A DNA stretch of 64,000 bases, taken from contig NW_026615438.1 in NCBI RefSeq assembly GCF_000801105.2, positions 1 through 64,000 on the forward strand, read 5' to 3'. This DNA comes from Raphanus sativus (lineage: Eukaryota; Streptophyta; Magnoliopsida; Brassicales; Brassicaceae). The stretch's first letter is position 1; the number at the start of each line of letters is the position of its first letter. The translations under genes were made by a program, and so were the position numbers. The notes below the pieces were generated by a model. It was given only the letters and a program-made list of their open reading frames with translations, was not told where the DNA came from and ran no database searches. This document shows positions 1 to 10,936 of this stretch, one piece after another.

Positions 1-367
1 ATATATCGACATAAGCAGCATAAGAGAACAAAGGAGAAAAGCATAAACAAATGAGCAAGTGGTCTGGTCTTGGATAGCGACCTCTCATGAAACGGCTCCA
101 AGGCAAGAGTAAACACAATATTAAACTCTTGCCGACATCCTCCTTCTTGTCTTCACACTCCAACGTCTCTCTCTTCTTTCAAACACATCAGAGGCGACTT
201 AGGAAGGATCTCCTTGCTGTTCAAGTCTTGTTTACAAGTTGTAGTGTTGCCTTGTCTCCCAAGTTGTACGGCCATACTTGTGTTCCAAGGTAACACCATT
301 TCCTTGTATCATTTGAATCTCTTCTTCTCCTCTGATTACTCTTATGTCACTATGCTTCATCTCAACA
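1..367 (-). repeat. Copia-A 3' LTR, partial
   Basis: Matches the inner and U3 parts of the LTR at 13529-14035, with small differences such as GGAAGGATC against AGTAATGATC near 200. It ends CAACA at 367, next to the purine tract complement. About 140 bp of the LTR lie outside the window. Confidence 0.93.
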
Positions 368-376
368 CTCCCCCTC
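368..376 (-). promoter_or_regulatory. Polypurine tract of Copia-A
   Basis: On the minus strand this reads GAGGGGGAG immediately before the TGTTGAG that opens the 3' LTR. It primes plus-strand DNA synthesis and so sets the U3 start. It sits at the foot of an inverted repeat, CAAGCTTGAC (376-385) against GTCAAGCTTG (398-407). Confidence 0.9.
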
Positions 377-435
377 AAGCTTGACCATGTGAAACAAGTC
401 AAGCTTGGAAGTCATGAAGCATTCCCTCATTAAAA

Positions 436-478
436 CCTTGGCTAGGTAAAACCACATGGGACAAAAACCACGCCAAGG
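436..478 (-). promoter_or_regulatory. Covarying 3' hairpin of Copia-A
   Basis: On the minus strand CCTTGGCGTGG (complement of 468-478) can pair with CCTAGCCAAGG (complement of 436-446) at 9 of 11 positions. The loop is U-rich with GTCCCATGTGG. The same hairpin, with different paired bases, occurs before the purine tract of every Copia and NA element here. Confidence 0.7.
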
Positions 479-510
479 GAAAAGAGTAGAACACTTCATG
501 AAGGGGAGAA

Positions 511-2873
511 TCAGTGAGATGATATGTCTATGAGTCCAAGCTTTGAATGGATGAACTCACAGACCTTTCGGCTTGCTGCTTTGGTGAAGATGTCTGCCAG
601 TTGCTCTTCACTTCTGGTGTAACATGGCAGTATGATGCGTTGCTCCACTGCTTGTCTGACTTTATGGCAATCAACTTCAATGTGTTTGGTTCTTTCATGG
701 AACACATTGTTGGAGGCTATATGGATGGCTGCCTGGTTATCACAATGCATTGTGATGGGATCTTTGCTTTCAATTCCCAAATCCCTTAGCAGATTCTTCA
801 TCCAGATTAGCTCACTGGTGAGTTTCCTCATTGCTCTATACTCAGCTTCTGCACTAGAGCATGAGACTATCTTCTGCTTCTTGCTCTTCCAAGTGACTAA
901 GTTGCCTCCTATGAAGGTACAATATCCAGTAGTAGACCTCCTGTCCACTCTGTCTCCAGCCCAATCTGCATCACAATACCCCACTATCTCAGTGCTCTTG
1001 TTGCACCCTAGCCATACTCCTTGTCCTGGTGCCTCTCTTAGGTATCTCAGAATCCTTTCCACCATGTTCCAATGGTGCATCTTTGGCGCTTGCATGTGCT
1101 GACTGACTTGGTTCACAGCAAAGCATACATCCGGTCTTGTAATGGTTAGATAGATGAGCTTTCCCACCATTTTCCTATAGTGCCTTACATCTCCATATGG
1201 CTTATCTTCTATCTCCCCCTCACGCATCACCTTGTATCCTTCTTCTAGTGGTGTTTTAGCAGCTCTACTGTCAAGATCACCAGCTTCTTTTAACAAATCC
1301 AAGGTGTATTTTCTTTGTGATAGGAACAGCCCTTCCTTAGATCTGCAAATCTCAATCCCTAGGAAGTACTTGAGCTCTCCCAAGTCCTTGATGTCGAATG
1401 TTGCTTTAAGAAATGCTTTGGTTGAGCTGATCCCTTCTTTGTTACTGCCTGTGATGATTATATCATCTACATAGATGAGTATAACAATGATCCCTTGCTT
1501 GCTGGTCAGAGTGAACAAGGTGTGATCAGCCTCAGATTTGACAAAGCCCCTTCCATTCAGTGTTGAGCTCAGCTTGTGATACCATGCTCTTGGGGATTGC
1601 TTCAGACCATATATTGCTTTCCTCAGTCTCAAAACATTGCCAGGCTTGACCATGTTTTCCATTCCAGGTGGTGGGCGCATGTATACTTCATCTTCTAGCT
1701 CTCCTTGTAAGAATGCATTCTTGACATCCATTTGCCAAAGATCCCATTCCAAATTCACGGCAAGAGAGAGCACAACCCTTATGGTGTGTAACTTTGCTAC
1801 TGGAGCAAACGTTTCTAGATAATCCTCTCCATACACTTGGGTGTAGCCTCTTGCTACTAGCCTGGTCTTCTTCCTCTCAGGTTTCCCATTAGCTAGATAC
1901 TTGATTGTGAACAGAAGCATGCTGGTCACTGCCTTCTTGCCTTTGGGGAGCTCACTCTCAAAGTAGGTTCCATTCTTTTCCATAGCCCCCATCTCATCCT
2001 CCACAGACTCTCTCCATTCATCTATCTCCATGGCTTCTTTATAGCTTCTCGGAATGAATTCTTGATCCACATTTGCCATAAAGACTTGGTGGTTCTCAGG
2101 AAACTGAGCTAGAGAGCATGTAGCTTGAATGGGATGAGCCACGGCTTGTGAGTTGAAATACACTCTTGTATTCATCCAATCTGTTGGAGGACGTCTGATC
2201 CTCTCACTTCTTCTTGGTGGTTGAGCTTGAGCTGGTTCTTCTAGTATTGTAGCCTCATCATCCGTCTGATCTCTGCTACCCACTGATCCTTCTGGTTGCT
2301 CTGCTTGATCATGAGGAACTGAGCTTTGTGGTTGTATCTCAGTTATCTTCCCCCCCTCAGGATCAAGAGGAGCATCCGTAGCAGCTTCATTACTAGGACC
2401 CTCCTGGTCTCTATTGCTTGTGGAACCCTCCTGATGAGAGCTTGACTCAGCTGTTGTATTCCCTCCTGGTATACTGATGCCAATGCCCCTCAGAACTCTT
2501 CTCAAGTTCTCGGCCCTATCTGATGCTGATTGAGACAAGTCTTTTACTTCATCCCAACTCTTTTCTGCATAGTAGCCTTTGGACTCAACAAACCTCACAT
2601 CCCTGGATACTAGAACCCTCTTGGTATCTGGCACATAGCACTTGTATCCTTTTTGGTGAGGAGAGTAGCCTATAAACATGGCTCTGGTGCTCTTTGGTTC
2701 CAGCTTGTTTCTTTGTTGTCCTGGAATCAAAACAAAGCACACACACCCAAATACCCGAAGGTGATCTATAGATGGACGATATTTGTTTAATACCTCATGT
2801 GGTGACTGATCTTGCAAGATTTTGGTTGGTATCTTGTTGATCAGGTAGCATGCTGTCATCACTGCATCGCCCC
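511..2873 (-). pseudogene. Copia-A polyprotein, C-terminal block: end of integrase, reverse transcriptase, RNase H
   Basis: Begins inside the end of the integrase region at 'DAVMTACYLIN', where NA-1 inserted, and runs to a stop at 511-513. It carries the Copia RT signatures DTFAPVAKLHTIR-like, DVKNAFLQGELEDEVYM, YGLKQSPRAWY and the catalytic YVDD, then RNase H with YCDADWAGD, SSAEAEYRAM, HCDNQAAIHIA and the terminal ADIFTKA region. A low-complexity Glu/Gln-rich linker separates IN from RT, as in the sister elements. No stop or frameshift is visible in this block. It is called a pseudogene only because NA-1 and NA-2 interrupt the gene. Confidence 0.93.
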
Positions 2874-2878
2874 AAAAC

Positions 2879-3876
2879 TGTTGAAATAAATAAAGGAATG
2901 ACCAGAAGAAGAAGCTGGTTGATGATCAAAGGAGAATTCAAGAAGAAAAGCCAATTTGATTCTGTTTTGTGCAGTCTTGCTCCACAAGCTATCTTTTTGA
3001 CCTAACTTAACTTGCAAGGCAAGAAAGGAGTTGTGGAGGCTAATATGGACGTGGGGAAACACTTAGAAGTCAAGGAAACCCATTTGAATTTAAATCAGAG
3101 AGGCTGGTTTGAATTTGAAAAGAAGAAGTCACATGGATTGCTTTGGAGAAGCAGCTGGCCTGTCACTTTCACTCAAGCAGGCTGTGACAACCTCTCTCCT
3201 GTCCCTTTCTACTCTTCCTGCACATCCAGAACTTGGCTGTATCTCCTTTGGCATGTTCTCATTTCCTACAAAATTATTTGTTTATGTTTCCCTTATTTAA
3301 TCTTTGTTTATTGTAAGTGATTGCCTATTTAAAGGCCTCACCACTCTTGTAACAAATTATCAAGTATCAATACAAGTTTCTTTCAGTCTAGTTTCGTGGC
3401 TCTCTCTCCCTTGCTTGTGTCTAAACAATATTCACAATGTAAGGAGTTTAGAGTTATGGTTTAGAGGCTGCCTTAACTCTCTTTCTCTTAAGGCAGCCTA
3501 ATACTTGTAAAACTCTCTCTAAACTCTTCTTTATCTTCTCTTAAGCTCTAGATTACTGATTCTGATTCTCATTCTTCTTAAGTGAACAAACTAAAAGTGT
3601 TGTGTCACTCTTCAAGAATTAGATTCAAACTAGAGATCTTTGCCACACATAACCAGTTTACTATCTAGGATTTTGGTTTATAGTGTAGGCTGCTTCATAT
3701 AACCAGTGTACTCTCTAGGACATTTGGTTGTATTGTTAAGCTGTAAGAGGATTCAATCATCAGATGATTGTCTCTTCCTTTTAATGGTGAGTTCATGTTG
3801 CTTGGTTAAAGGGGATTCAGTTACAAGTTAACCGAATACTCTCTTGACATGAGACAAACACTCATGAATTCCAACA
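2879..3876 (+). repeat. NA-1 5' LTR
   Basis: 998 bp, TG...CA ends, followed directly by the primer site at 3877. Same length as the 3' copy. It carries short open frames but none with recognisable domains. Confidence 0.95.
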
Positions 3877-3890
3877 TGGTATCAGAGCCT
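3877..3890 (+). promoter_or_regulatory. Primer binding site of NA-1
   Basis: TGGTATCAGAGCCT, complementary to the 3' end of plant initiator-Met tRNA. It abuts the 5' LTR with no spacer, as in the Copia elements. Confidence 0.92.
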
Positions 3891-5350
3891 AGTTGCTCTC
3901 TTGGGCTGAACTCACTCTGTTCTACTTTGATCTGAAGCTCTCCCTCTCACTTTGAAATCGTTTTTGATGAGCTGTGTGGCTAGGATTCAAAACATGAGCA
4001 GTAGAGAGTTTAGACAAAGTATGTTTTTCCAAAATTCAAGATACAATCTTCAAATCTTTTTTTTTAAATAATCAATGACTCTCCCTTGATCTCCTCATTG
4101 TTTAAGGTTTGGATGAAAGACTGAAATATGTTCTTACCAGCCTGAGGGAGGGAGAAAAGATTATTCTTGTATCTTGAAATACTTAAAAAAAAAAACTCTT
4201 TAAAAGGATTTGAATTCTGAAAAATGTTTTTGAACAGATTCTTGAGTAATCTGATTTTGAAAAATGTTTTAAAAATATTTGACCAGTGGACAAACTGTTT
4301 TGATCCATTGGTGTCTTTGTTGTTGTGAGCCATAGAAAACACTTGTTTATGTGTTATTCTGATGGTTCTCTTGTTGCAAGCCCTAGAAAACATCAGTTCA
4401 TGAGTTATTCCAGTGGCACTTGTCTAAGATCAGTGAGCAAATTAATTGTTCAATGGTCCATTGTGTTTCAGCTACTAAAGCACCAAACTCTTGATGAGTA
4501 TTGGATGCTCCTGGCTGTTTATGCTTCCGCAAAACTCAAGAAAACAGAGCAAAACTCTGTCCATTAGAACTCTTGAGCAAATTCTCTATTCTCTCATTCT
4601 CTATTCTCCATCATTCTCCCATTCTCTGGCTACTAATACTCTGGTTACATCATTCTCTACTCTCTACTTATTCTCTGGTTACTTTTACACTGGTTACTTA
4701 ATTCTCTATTCTCACAATCTTGTTTAGAATCTGCCCTCAGGATAATTGATTGTGTTGTTGCCTGAAAGCTTAATCTTGTTGATTAGGATTCAGAGAGTGT
4801 TGCTAGGATAGAATCTTAAAGATATATGTCCATTGCTGCTGTGCTTATTTAAATTGTGTTTTAAAGATCAGACTTGGTGAAAACCAATGTTCTGGTCTCT
4901 TGTTGTCTACTGATGCTTGTCTTAGTGTTGGTTTGACAGATTGCCCATGTTGATCAGAGCCTGCACAAGATGCATATTCCTGACCATGGAGAGATAGTTT
5001 GTGAGTAGACCAGGTGGTCTAAGCTCATATCATGCTTGTCTCCTCCCCTATACTCGGAGTCAAGCTTGAGGGGGGCTGTAAATGAGCTTCCATGGCTTTT
5101 CTAGAAGCCATTGCAAGAAGAATTCAACAAGGACAGCAACAACTTGGAGTTAGAACAGTTACCTTCTGGTTGGGAAGCTATGGATCAGCTTCTAAATGAA
5201 GTTAGAACAGTTACCTTCAGTTGGGAAGCTATGAATCAGCCCATAGCATGTGTGCTTGTACCTGGTTGATGAAGCTTGTGGTCTCAAGGAATTGGTTATC
5301 ATCATTGGCTCTCATCTTCCAAGCTTGACCACATACTCTCATTCTTAGGT

Positions 5351-5366
5351 CAAGCTTGAGGAGGGG
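5351..5366 (+). promoter_or_regulatory. Alternative polypurine tract in NA-1 (module 2)
   Basis: CAAGCTTGAGGAGGGG followed by TGTTAATATGAG. It lies 507 bp upstream of the LTR start that NA-1 actually used. The homologous tract in NA-2 was the one used to define the U3 of that element. It forms an inverted repeat with CAAGCTTGACC about 30 bp upstream. Confidence 0.75.
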
Positions 5367-5760
5367 TGTTAATATGAGAAGCCAATGTCCATTCTTCAGA
5401 AACTTATGCAAGGGAAGTACCTAAATCTATACTTATGCTAATGATTGAATAGGTTTGCCCCTTGAGAATTGATGCATGTGTTTGTGCATTGTTTGAATCA
5501 GGTACCTATTGAGCTCATGAACAAGGCAGGCTTGGACTCAACCCATGATGAAGGCAAGAAGCCAAAAGAAAGGGGGAGACAAGGTCTGACCACAAGAAGA
5601 AGCTCAAAGGTGTGATGAGTGTGAAGCAAGGAAGGCATTGGTGCCTGATTTCCATTGAAGAAAGGCCATGATCCAGAGTCTAAGGAATCCATGAAAATCA
5701 TCTTAAGCTCCTTAGACTCACTGGCCAATCCCTAGGCTGAGGGTAGTTGCACTCTTTTTC

Positions 5761-5802
5761 CCTAAGTGATGGTTTTGTCCCATGAGGTTTTCCACACTTA
5801 GG
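5761..5802 (+). promoter_or_regulatory. Covarying 3' hairpin of NA-1
   Basis: CCTAAGTG (5761-5768) pairs perfectly with CACTTAGG (5795-5802) around a loop containing GTTTTGTCCCATGAGG. Conserved CTCTTTTTC precedes it and TTTTTAATGAGG follows. Confidence 0.72.
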
Positions 5803-5864
5803 TTTTTAATGAGGCAAGTGCTCTCAGTTCCAAGCTTGCCCAAGGATCTCCTATGGTCAAGCTT

Positions 5865-5873
5865 GAGGGGGAG
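5865..5873 (+). promoter_or_regulatory. Polypurine tract of NA-1
   Basis: GAGGGGGAG immediately before the 3' LTR start at 5874; the CAAGCTTG word precedes it. Confidence 0.92.
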
Positions 5874-6871
5874 TGTTGAAATAAATAAAGGAATGACCAG
5901 AAGAAGAAGCTGGTTGATGATCAAAGGAGAATTCAAGAAGAAAAGCCAATTTGATTCTGTTTTGTGCAGTCTTGCTCCACAAGCTATCTTTTTGACCTAA
6001 CTTAACTTGCAAGGCAAGAAAGGAGTTGTGGAGGCTAATATGGACGTGGGGAAACACTTAGAAGTCAAGGAAACCCATTTGAATTTAAATCAGAGAGGCT
6101 GGTTTGAATTTGAAAAGAAGAAGTCACATGGATTGCTTTGGAGAAGCAGCTGGCCTGTCACTTTCACTCAAGCAGGCTGTGACAACCTCTCTCCTGTCCC
6201 TTTCTACTCTTCCTGCACATCCAGAACTTGGCTGTATCTCCTTTGGCATGTTCTCATTTCCTACAAAATTATTTGTTTATGTTTCCCTTATTTAATCTTT
6301 GTTTATTGTAAGTGATTGCCTATTTAAAGGCCTCACCACTCTTGTAACAAATTATCAAGTATCAATACAAGTTTCTTTCAGTCTAGTTTCGTGGCTCTCT
6401 CTCCCTTGCTTGTGTCTAAACAATATTCACAATGTAAGGAGTTAGAGTTATGGTTTAGAGGCTGCCTTAACTCTCTTTCTCTTAAGGCAGCCTAATACTT
6501 GTAAAAACTCTCTCTAAACTCTTCTTTATCTTCTCTTAAGCTCTAGATTACTGATTCTGATTCTCATTCTTCTTAAGTGAACAAACTAAAAGTGTTGTGT
6601 CACTCTTCAAGAATTAGATTCAAACTAGAGATCTTTGCCACACATAACCAGTTTACTATCTAGGATTTTGGTTTATAGTGTAGGCTGCTTCATATAACCA
6701 GTGTACTCTCTAGGACATTTGGTTGTATTGTTAAGCTGTAAGAGGATTCAATCATCAGATGATTGTCTCTTCCTTTTAATGGTGAGTTCCTGTTGCTTGG
6801 TTAAAGGGGATTCAGTTACAAGTTAACCGAATACTCTCTTGACATGAGACAAACACTCATGAATTCCAACA
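5874..6871 (+). repeat. NA-1 3' LTR
   Basis: 998 bp, nearly identical to 2879-3876. It ends TTCCAACA at 6871, followed by the AAAAC duplication and the resumed Copia-A sequence. Confidence 0.95.
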
Positions 6872-6876
6872 AAAAC

Positions 6877-7895
6877 CTCTTTGGCACATTCATGTGGAAC
6901 ATCATACTCCTAGCAACCTCCATAAGGTGCCTATTCTTTCTCTCAGCCACTCCATTTTGTTGTGGAGTGTATGGACAGCTTGTTTGATGGATCACTCCAT
7001 GCTTGGATAGGTGTTGTTTAAATGCTGTGCTTGTGTATTCCCCACCATTATCTGATCTCAAAATTTTTATCTTGGCATTGTAATGGTTAGATACATAATT
7101 TTGAAAATTTATAAAAGCATCTAACACCCTATCCTTTGATTTAAGCAAGGTGATCCAAGTATACTTGGTTTTTTCATCTATGAATGTCACAAAGTATTTA
7201 TGAAACTCCCTAGATGCGCATGGTGCAGTCCAAACATCAGAGTGAATTAAATCAAAGGCACATTCATAGATAGTACTCGATTTAGGAAACACAGTTTTAC
7301 AATGCTTTCCTAAGATACAAGCTTCACAATCTTTTTGAAAAGAAATACTAGGCAACATGATGTTCAAGGCACGAGAGTGAGGATGACCTAATCTAGCATG
7401 CCACATTACATCTTTAGGGAAATTAAAACATGAATTTAAAGCAAGAGATAAATCGGAAGCAAGCTTAGTGTCTTCAAGCAAGTACAAGTCTCCCTTGGTT
7501 ACACCTTTGCCAAGCAACCTACTAGTTTCAATATCCTGAAACAAAACATCATTAGGAGTGAAGGTAACATGGCAATTTAAATCAGTGGCAACCCTTTTTA
7601 CAGATAACAAGTTGGAAGTGAAACTAGGCATATAAAAGGCTTTAGAGTCTTTTTCAAATATCCTAAGATCACCCACCCCTTTAATTGGAACCAACTCTCC
7701 ATTAGCTACACAAACATTTCCTAGGGCAGGAACAATATTTTTAATCAACCCTAGATCACTTATCATATGATGACTAGCCCCTGAATCAATCACTAAAGGT
7801 TTGTTCATTTTAGAGCTAGCAATCGCATTCAAGGAATAGTCAATATTAGTAGCATGTAAAGAGGTACCAAAGGTGTTACCAGAGTGGTCCTTGAG
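6877..7895 (-). pseudogene. Copia-A polyprotein, middle block: protease and integrase
   Basis: Bounded by NA-1 and NA-2. In coding order it holds the end of gag (KDHSGNTFGTS), the aspartic protease site DSGASHHMI, the pre-integrase zinc region (WHARLGHPHS ... CEACILGKHC), and the integrase core with its three acidic residues in HSDVWTA, RSDNGGEYTS and NGVAERKNRHLMEVARS. It stops at NVPKR, where NA-1 lies. Open frame runs beyond both ends are read-through of NA LTR sequence and are not part of the protein. No internal stop was seen. Confidence 0.92.
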
Positions 7896-9344
7896 TGTTA
7901 ATATGAGAAGCCAATGTCCATTCAACTTATGCAAGGGAAGTACCTTAATCTATGCTTATGCTTATGATTGAATAGGTTTGCCCCTTGAGAATTGATGCAT
8001 GTGTGTGTGCATTGTTTGAATCAGGTACTTGGAGCTCATAATGGAGAGTCTGGTCGTGGATCAAACCCTTTGATTATGGCAGGAGGTCAGAAGAAAGGGG
8101 GAGACAAAGAACCAGCAACTTGGAGAGTTCCAAGTAGTTTTGAGTGTGAAGCAAGGAAGGCATTGGTGCCAGCTTCCAATTGAAGTAAGGCCATGATCCA
8201 GGGTTTATGAGTCCCTAAACTTGATCATAAGACTCATAAACCCACTGGCCAATCCCTAGGCTGAGGGTAGTTGCACTCTTTTTCCCTAAGTGATGGTTTT
8301 ATCCCATGAGGTTTTCCACACTTAGGTTTTTAATGAGGCAAGTGCTCTTAGTTCCAAGCTTGCCAAAGGATCTCCTATGGTCAAGCTTGAGGGGGAGTGT
8401 TGATATAAATAAAGGAATGACCAGAAGAAGAAGAAGCTGGTTGATGATCCAAAGAGAATTCATCAACAGAAGCCAATTTGGTCCTGTTTGTGCAGTCTTG
8501 CTCCACAAGCTACTATCTTGACCTAACTTACCTTTCAAGGCAAGAAAGGAGTTTGGAGACTTAATATGGACGTGGGAAACACTGAGATGTCAAGGAAACA
8601 TGTTTGAATTAAAATAAGAGAGCCTGGTTTGAATTTGAAAAGAAGAAGTCACATGTTGCTTAAGAGAAGCAGCTGGACCTGTCACTTTCACTCAACCAGG
8701 CTGTGTAAACCTCTCTCCTGTCACTCTCACTCCCTCTGGTCGAGATTAACCTTGGCTGCATCCTTCTGGCTTCATCAGAAACCCCACAATAATATTTGTT
8801 TAGTCATTCCCTTGTTTAATCATTGTTTATTGTAAGTGATTGTCTATTTAAAGACTTCACCACCTCTTGTAACATTTATCCAGTCTTAATACAAGTTTCT
8901 CTCATCAATTTCGTGGCTCTCTCTCCCTCTCTTGTGTCTAAACAATAGTCACAATGTAAGGGTCAAGTGAATCATGATTTAGAGGCTGCCTTAACTCTCT
9001 TTCTCTTAAGGCAGCCTAATACTTGTAAAATTCACTTTAAACTCTTCTTATTTCTTCTTAAACTCTAGCTTACTGATTCTAGATCCCATTCATCTTAAGT
9101 GCACAAACTCTAAAGTGTTGTGTTACTTCTCAAGGATTAGATTCAAACTAGAGATTCTTAGCTTTCTATAACCAGTTTACTCTCTAGGATCTTGGTTATA
9201 GTATAGGCTGTGTGAGAGGATTCAACCACCAGTTGGTTGTCTCTTCCATTGTAGAGTGAGTTCCTGTTGTATGGTTGAAGGGATTCAGTTACAAGTTAAC
9301 TGAATACTCTCTTGACATGAGACAAACACTCATGAATTCCAACA
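7896..9344 (+). repeat. NA-2 5' LTR (extended form)
   Basis: 1449 bp. The first 502 bp correspond to the pre-LTR region of NA-1, including the conserved hairpin (about 8285-8330) and the normal purine tract just before 8398. The remaining 947 bp correspond to the ordinary LTR. Ends AACA at 9344, next to the primer site. Confidence 0.93.
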
Positions 9345-9358
9345 TGGTATCAGAGCCT
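9345..9358 (+). promoter_or_regulatory. Primer binding site of NA-2
   Basis: TGGTATCAGAGCCT directly after the 5' LTR, identical to that of NA-1. Confidence 0.92.
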
Positions 9359-10927
9359 AGTTGCTCTCTTGGGCTGAATTCACTCTGTTCTACTTCATCC
9401 TGAAGCTCTCTCTCTCACTTTGAAATTGTTTTTGATGAGCTGTGTGGCTAGGATTCAAAACATGAGCAGTAGAGAGGTTAGATGAAGTATGTTTTCCAAA
9501 ATTCAAGATGCAATCTTCTAATGTTTTTTTTTAAGATCAGTGACTCTCCCCTTGATCTCCTCATTGTTTAAGGTTTGGATGAAAGACTGAAATATGCTCT
9601 TACCAGCCTGAGGGAGGGAGAAAAGATTATTCTTGTATCTTGAAATCACTTAAAAAAAAAAAGGTTTCTGAAAATTGTTTTTGAACAGATTCTTGAGTAA
9701 TCTGATTCTGAAAAATGTTTAAAAATATTTGACCAGTGGACAAACTGTTTTGATCCATTGTGTCTTTGTTGTGTAAGCCACAGAAAACACTTGTTCATGT
9801 GTTATTCTGTTGGTTCTTTTGTTGCTTGCCCTGGAAAACATCAGTTCATGAGTTATTCCAGTGGCACGTGTCTAAGATCAGTGAGCAAATTAATTGTTCA
9901 ATGGTCCATTGTGTTTCAGCTACTAAAGCACCAAACTCTTGAGGAGTATTGGTTGCTCCTGGCTGTTAATGCTTCCGCAAAACTCAAGAAAACAGAGCAA
10001 AACTCTGTCCATTAGAACTCTTGAGCAAACTCTCTATTCTCTCTTTTCTAATTCTCTGATTCTCAGGTTACTTACTCACCATCATTCTCTCATTCTCTGG
10101 CTACTAATACTCTGGTTACATCATTCTCTAAATCTCTACTTATTCTCTGGTTACTTTTACTCTGGTTACTTAATTCTCTCTTCTCACAATCTCTTGTTAG
10201 AATCTGCCTAGGGTTATTAAGCTGTCTTGAAAGAATTGTCTTGCTTCTGCCCTTAGGAAAATTGATTGTGTTGTTGCCTGAAAGCTTAATCTTGTTGATT
10301 AGGATTCAGAGAGTGTTGCTAGGATAGAATCTTAAAGATATCTGTCCATTGATGCTGTGCTTATTTAAATTGTGTTTTAAAGATCAGACTTGGTGAAAAC
10401 CAATGTTCTGGTCTCTTGTTGTCTACTGATGCTTGTCTTAGTGTTGGTTTGACAGATTGCCCATGTTGATCAGAGCCTGCACAAGATGCATATTCCTGAC
10501 CATGGAGAAATAATTTGTGAGTAGACCAGGAGGCTTAAAAGCTCATATCAAGCTTATCTCCTCCCCTATACTCGGATTCAAGCTTGAGGGGGGCTGTAAA
10601 TGAGCTTACATGGCCTGTCTAGAAGCCACTGCAAGAAGAATTCAACAAGGACAGCAACAACTTGGAGTTAGAACAGTTACCTTCAGTGGGGAAGCTATGG
10701 ATCAGCCCAAGGCATGGAGTTAGAACAGTTACCTTCTGGTTGGGAAGCTATGGATCAGCTTCTACATGAAGTTAGAACAGTTACCTTCAGTTCGGAAGCT
10801 ATGAATCAGCCCATAGCATGTGTGCTTGTACCTGGTTGATGAAGCTTGTGGTCTCAAGGCTTTGGTGATCATCATTGGCTCTCATCTTCCAAGCTTGACC
10901 ACATACTCTTATTCTTAGGTCAAGCTT
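9359..10927 (+). other. NA-2 interior, non-coding
   Basis: No supported gene. Colinear with the NA-1 interior, including CTTCCGCAA near 9970 and the CATTCTCT-rich stretch at about 10030-10190. The GTTAGAACAGTTACC unit is present three times (about 10666-10810) against two in NA-1. A first purine-tract module (CAAGCTTGAGGGGGGC) lies at 10580-10593. Confidence 0.72.
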
Positions 10928-10936
10928 GAGGAGGGG
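10928..10936 (+). promoter_or_regulatory. Polypurine tract used by NA-2
   Basis: GAGGAGGGG directly before the 3' LTR start at 10937. Upstream CAAGCTTGACC and GGTCAAGCTTG form an 11-bp perfect inverted repeat. The tract homologous to the one used by NA-1 (GAGGGGGAG) is now inside the LTR at 11430-11438. Confidence 0.88.

Larger units (their letters stand above)
3891..5864 (+). other. NA-1 interior, non-coding
   Basis: No supported gene. It starts with a CT-rich leader, with a CTTCCGCAA motif near 4525 that also appears in the leaders of the Copia elements. A low-complexity stretch of CATTCTCT/CTCTGGTTAC words lies at about 4585-4725. A duplicated unit containing GTTAGAACAGTTACCTTC occurs at about 5147-5240. 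Two extra purine-tract modules follow, at 5061-5075 and 5351-5366. Confidence 0.75.
2879..6871 (+). mobile_element. NA-1, non-autonomous LTR retrotransposon inside Copia-A
   Basis: A 3993-bp element flanked by AAAAC (2874-2878 and 6872-6876). Its 998-bp LTRs start TGTTGAAATAAAT and end TTCCAACA. The LTRs differ by one substitution (ATG versus CTG context near 3794/6789) and two compensating 1-bp indels, so insertion was recent. The primer site TGGTATCAGAGCC starts at 3877 and the purine tract GAGGGGGAG is at 5865-5873. The 1997-bp interior has no gag or pol frame. The primer site, the hairpin at 5761-5802 and the CAAGCTTG/purine-tract module match those of the Copia elements here, so Copia proteins probably mobilise it (inference). 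Confidence 0.95.

Noticed and set aside
3012..3320. Short open frames inside NA-1 and NA-2 LTRs, repeated at several positions
   Set aside because: They have no domains, occur identically in both LTRs and fail between subfamilies.
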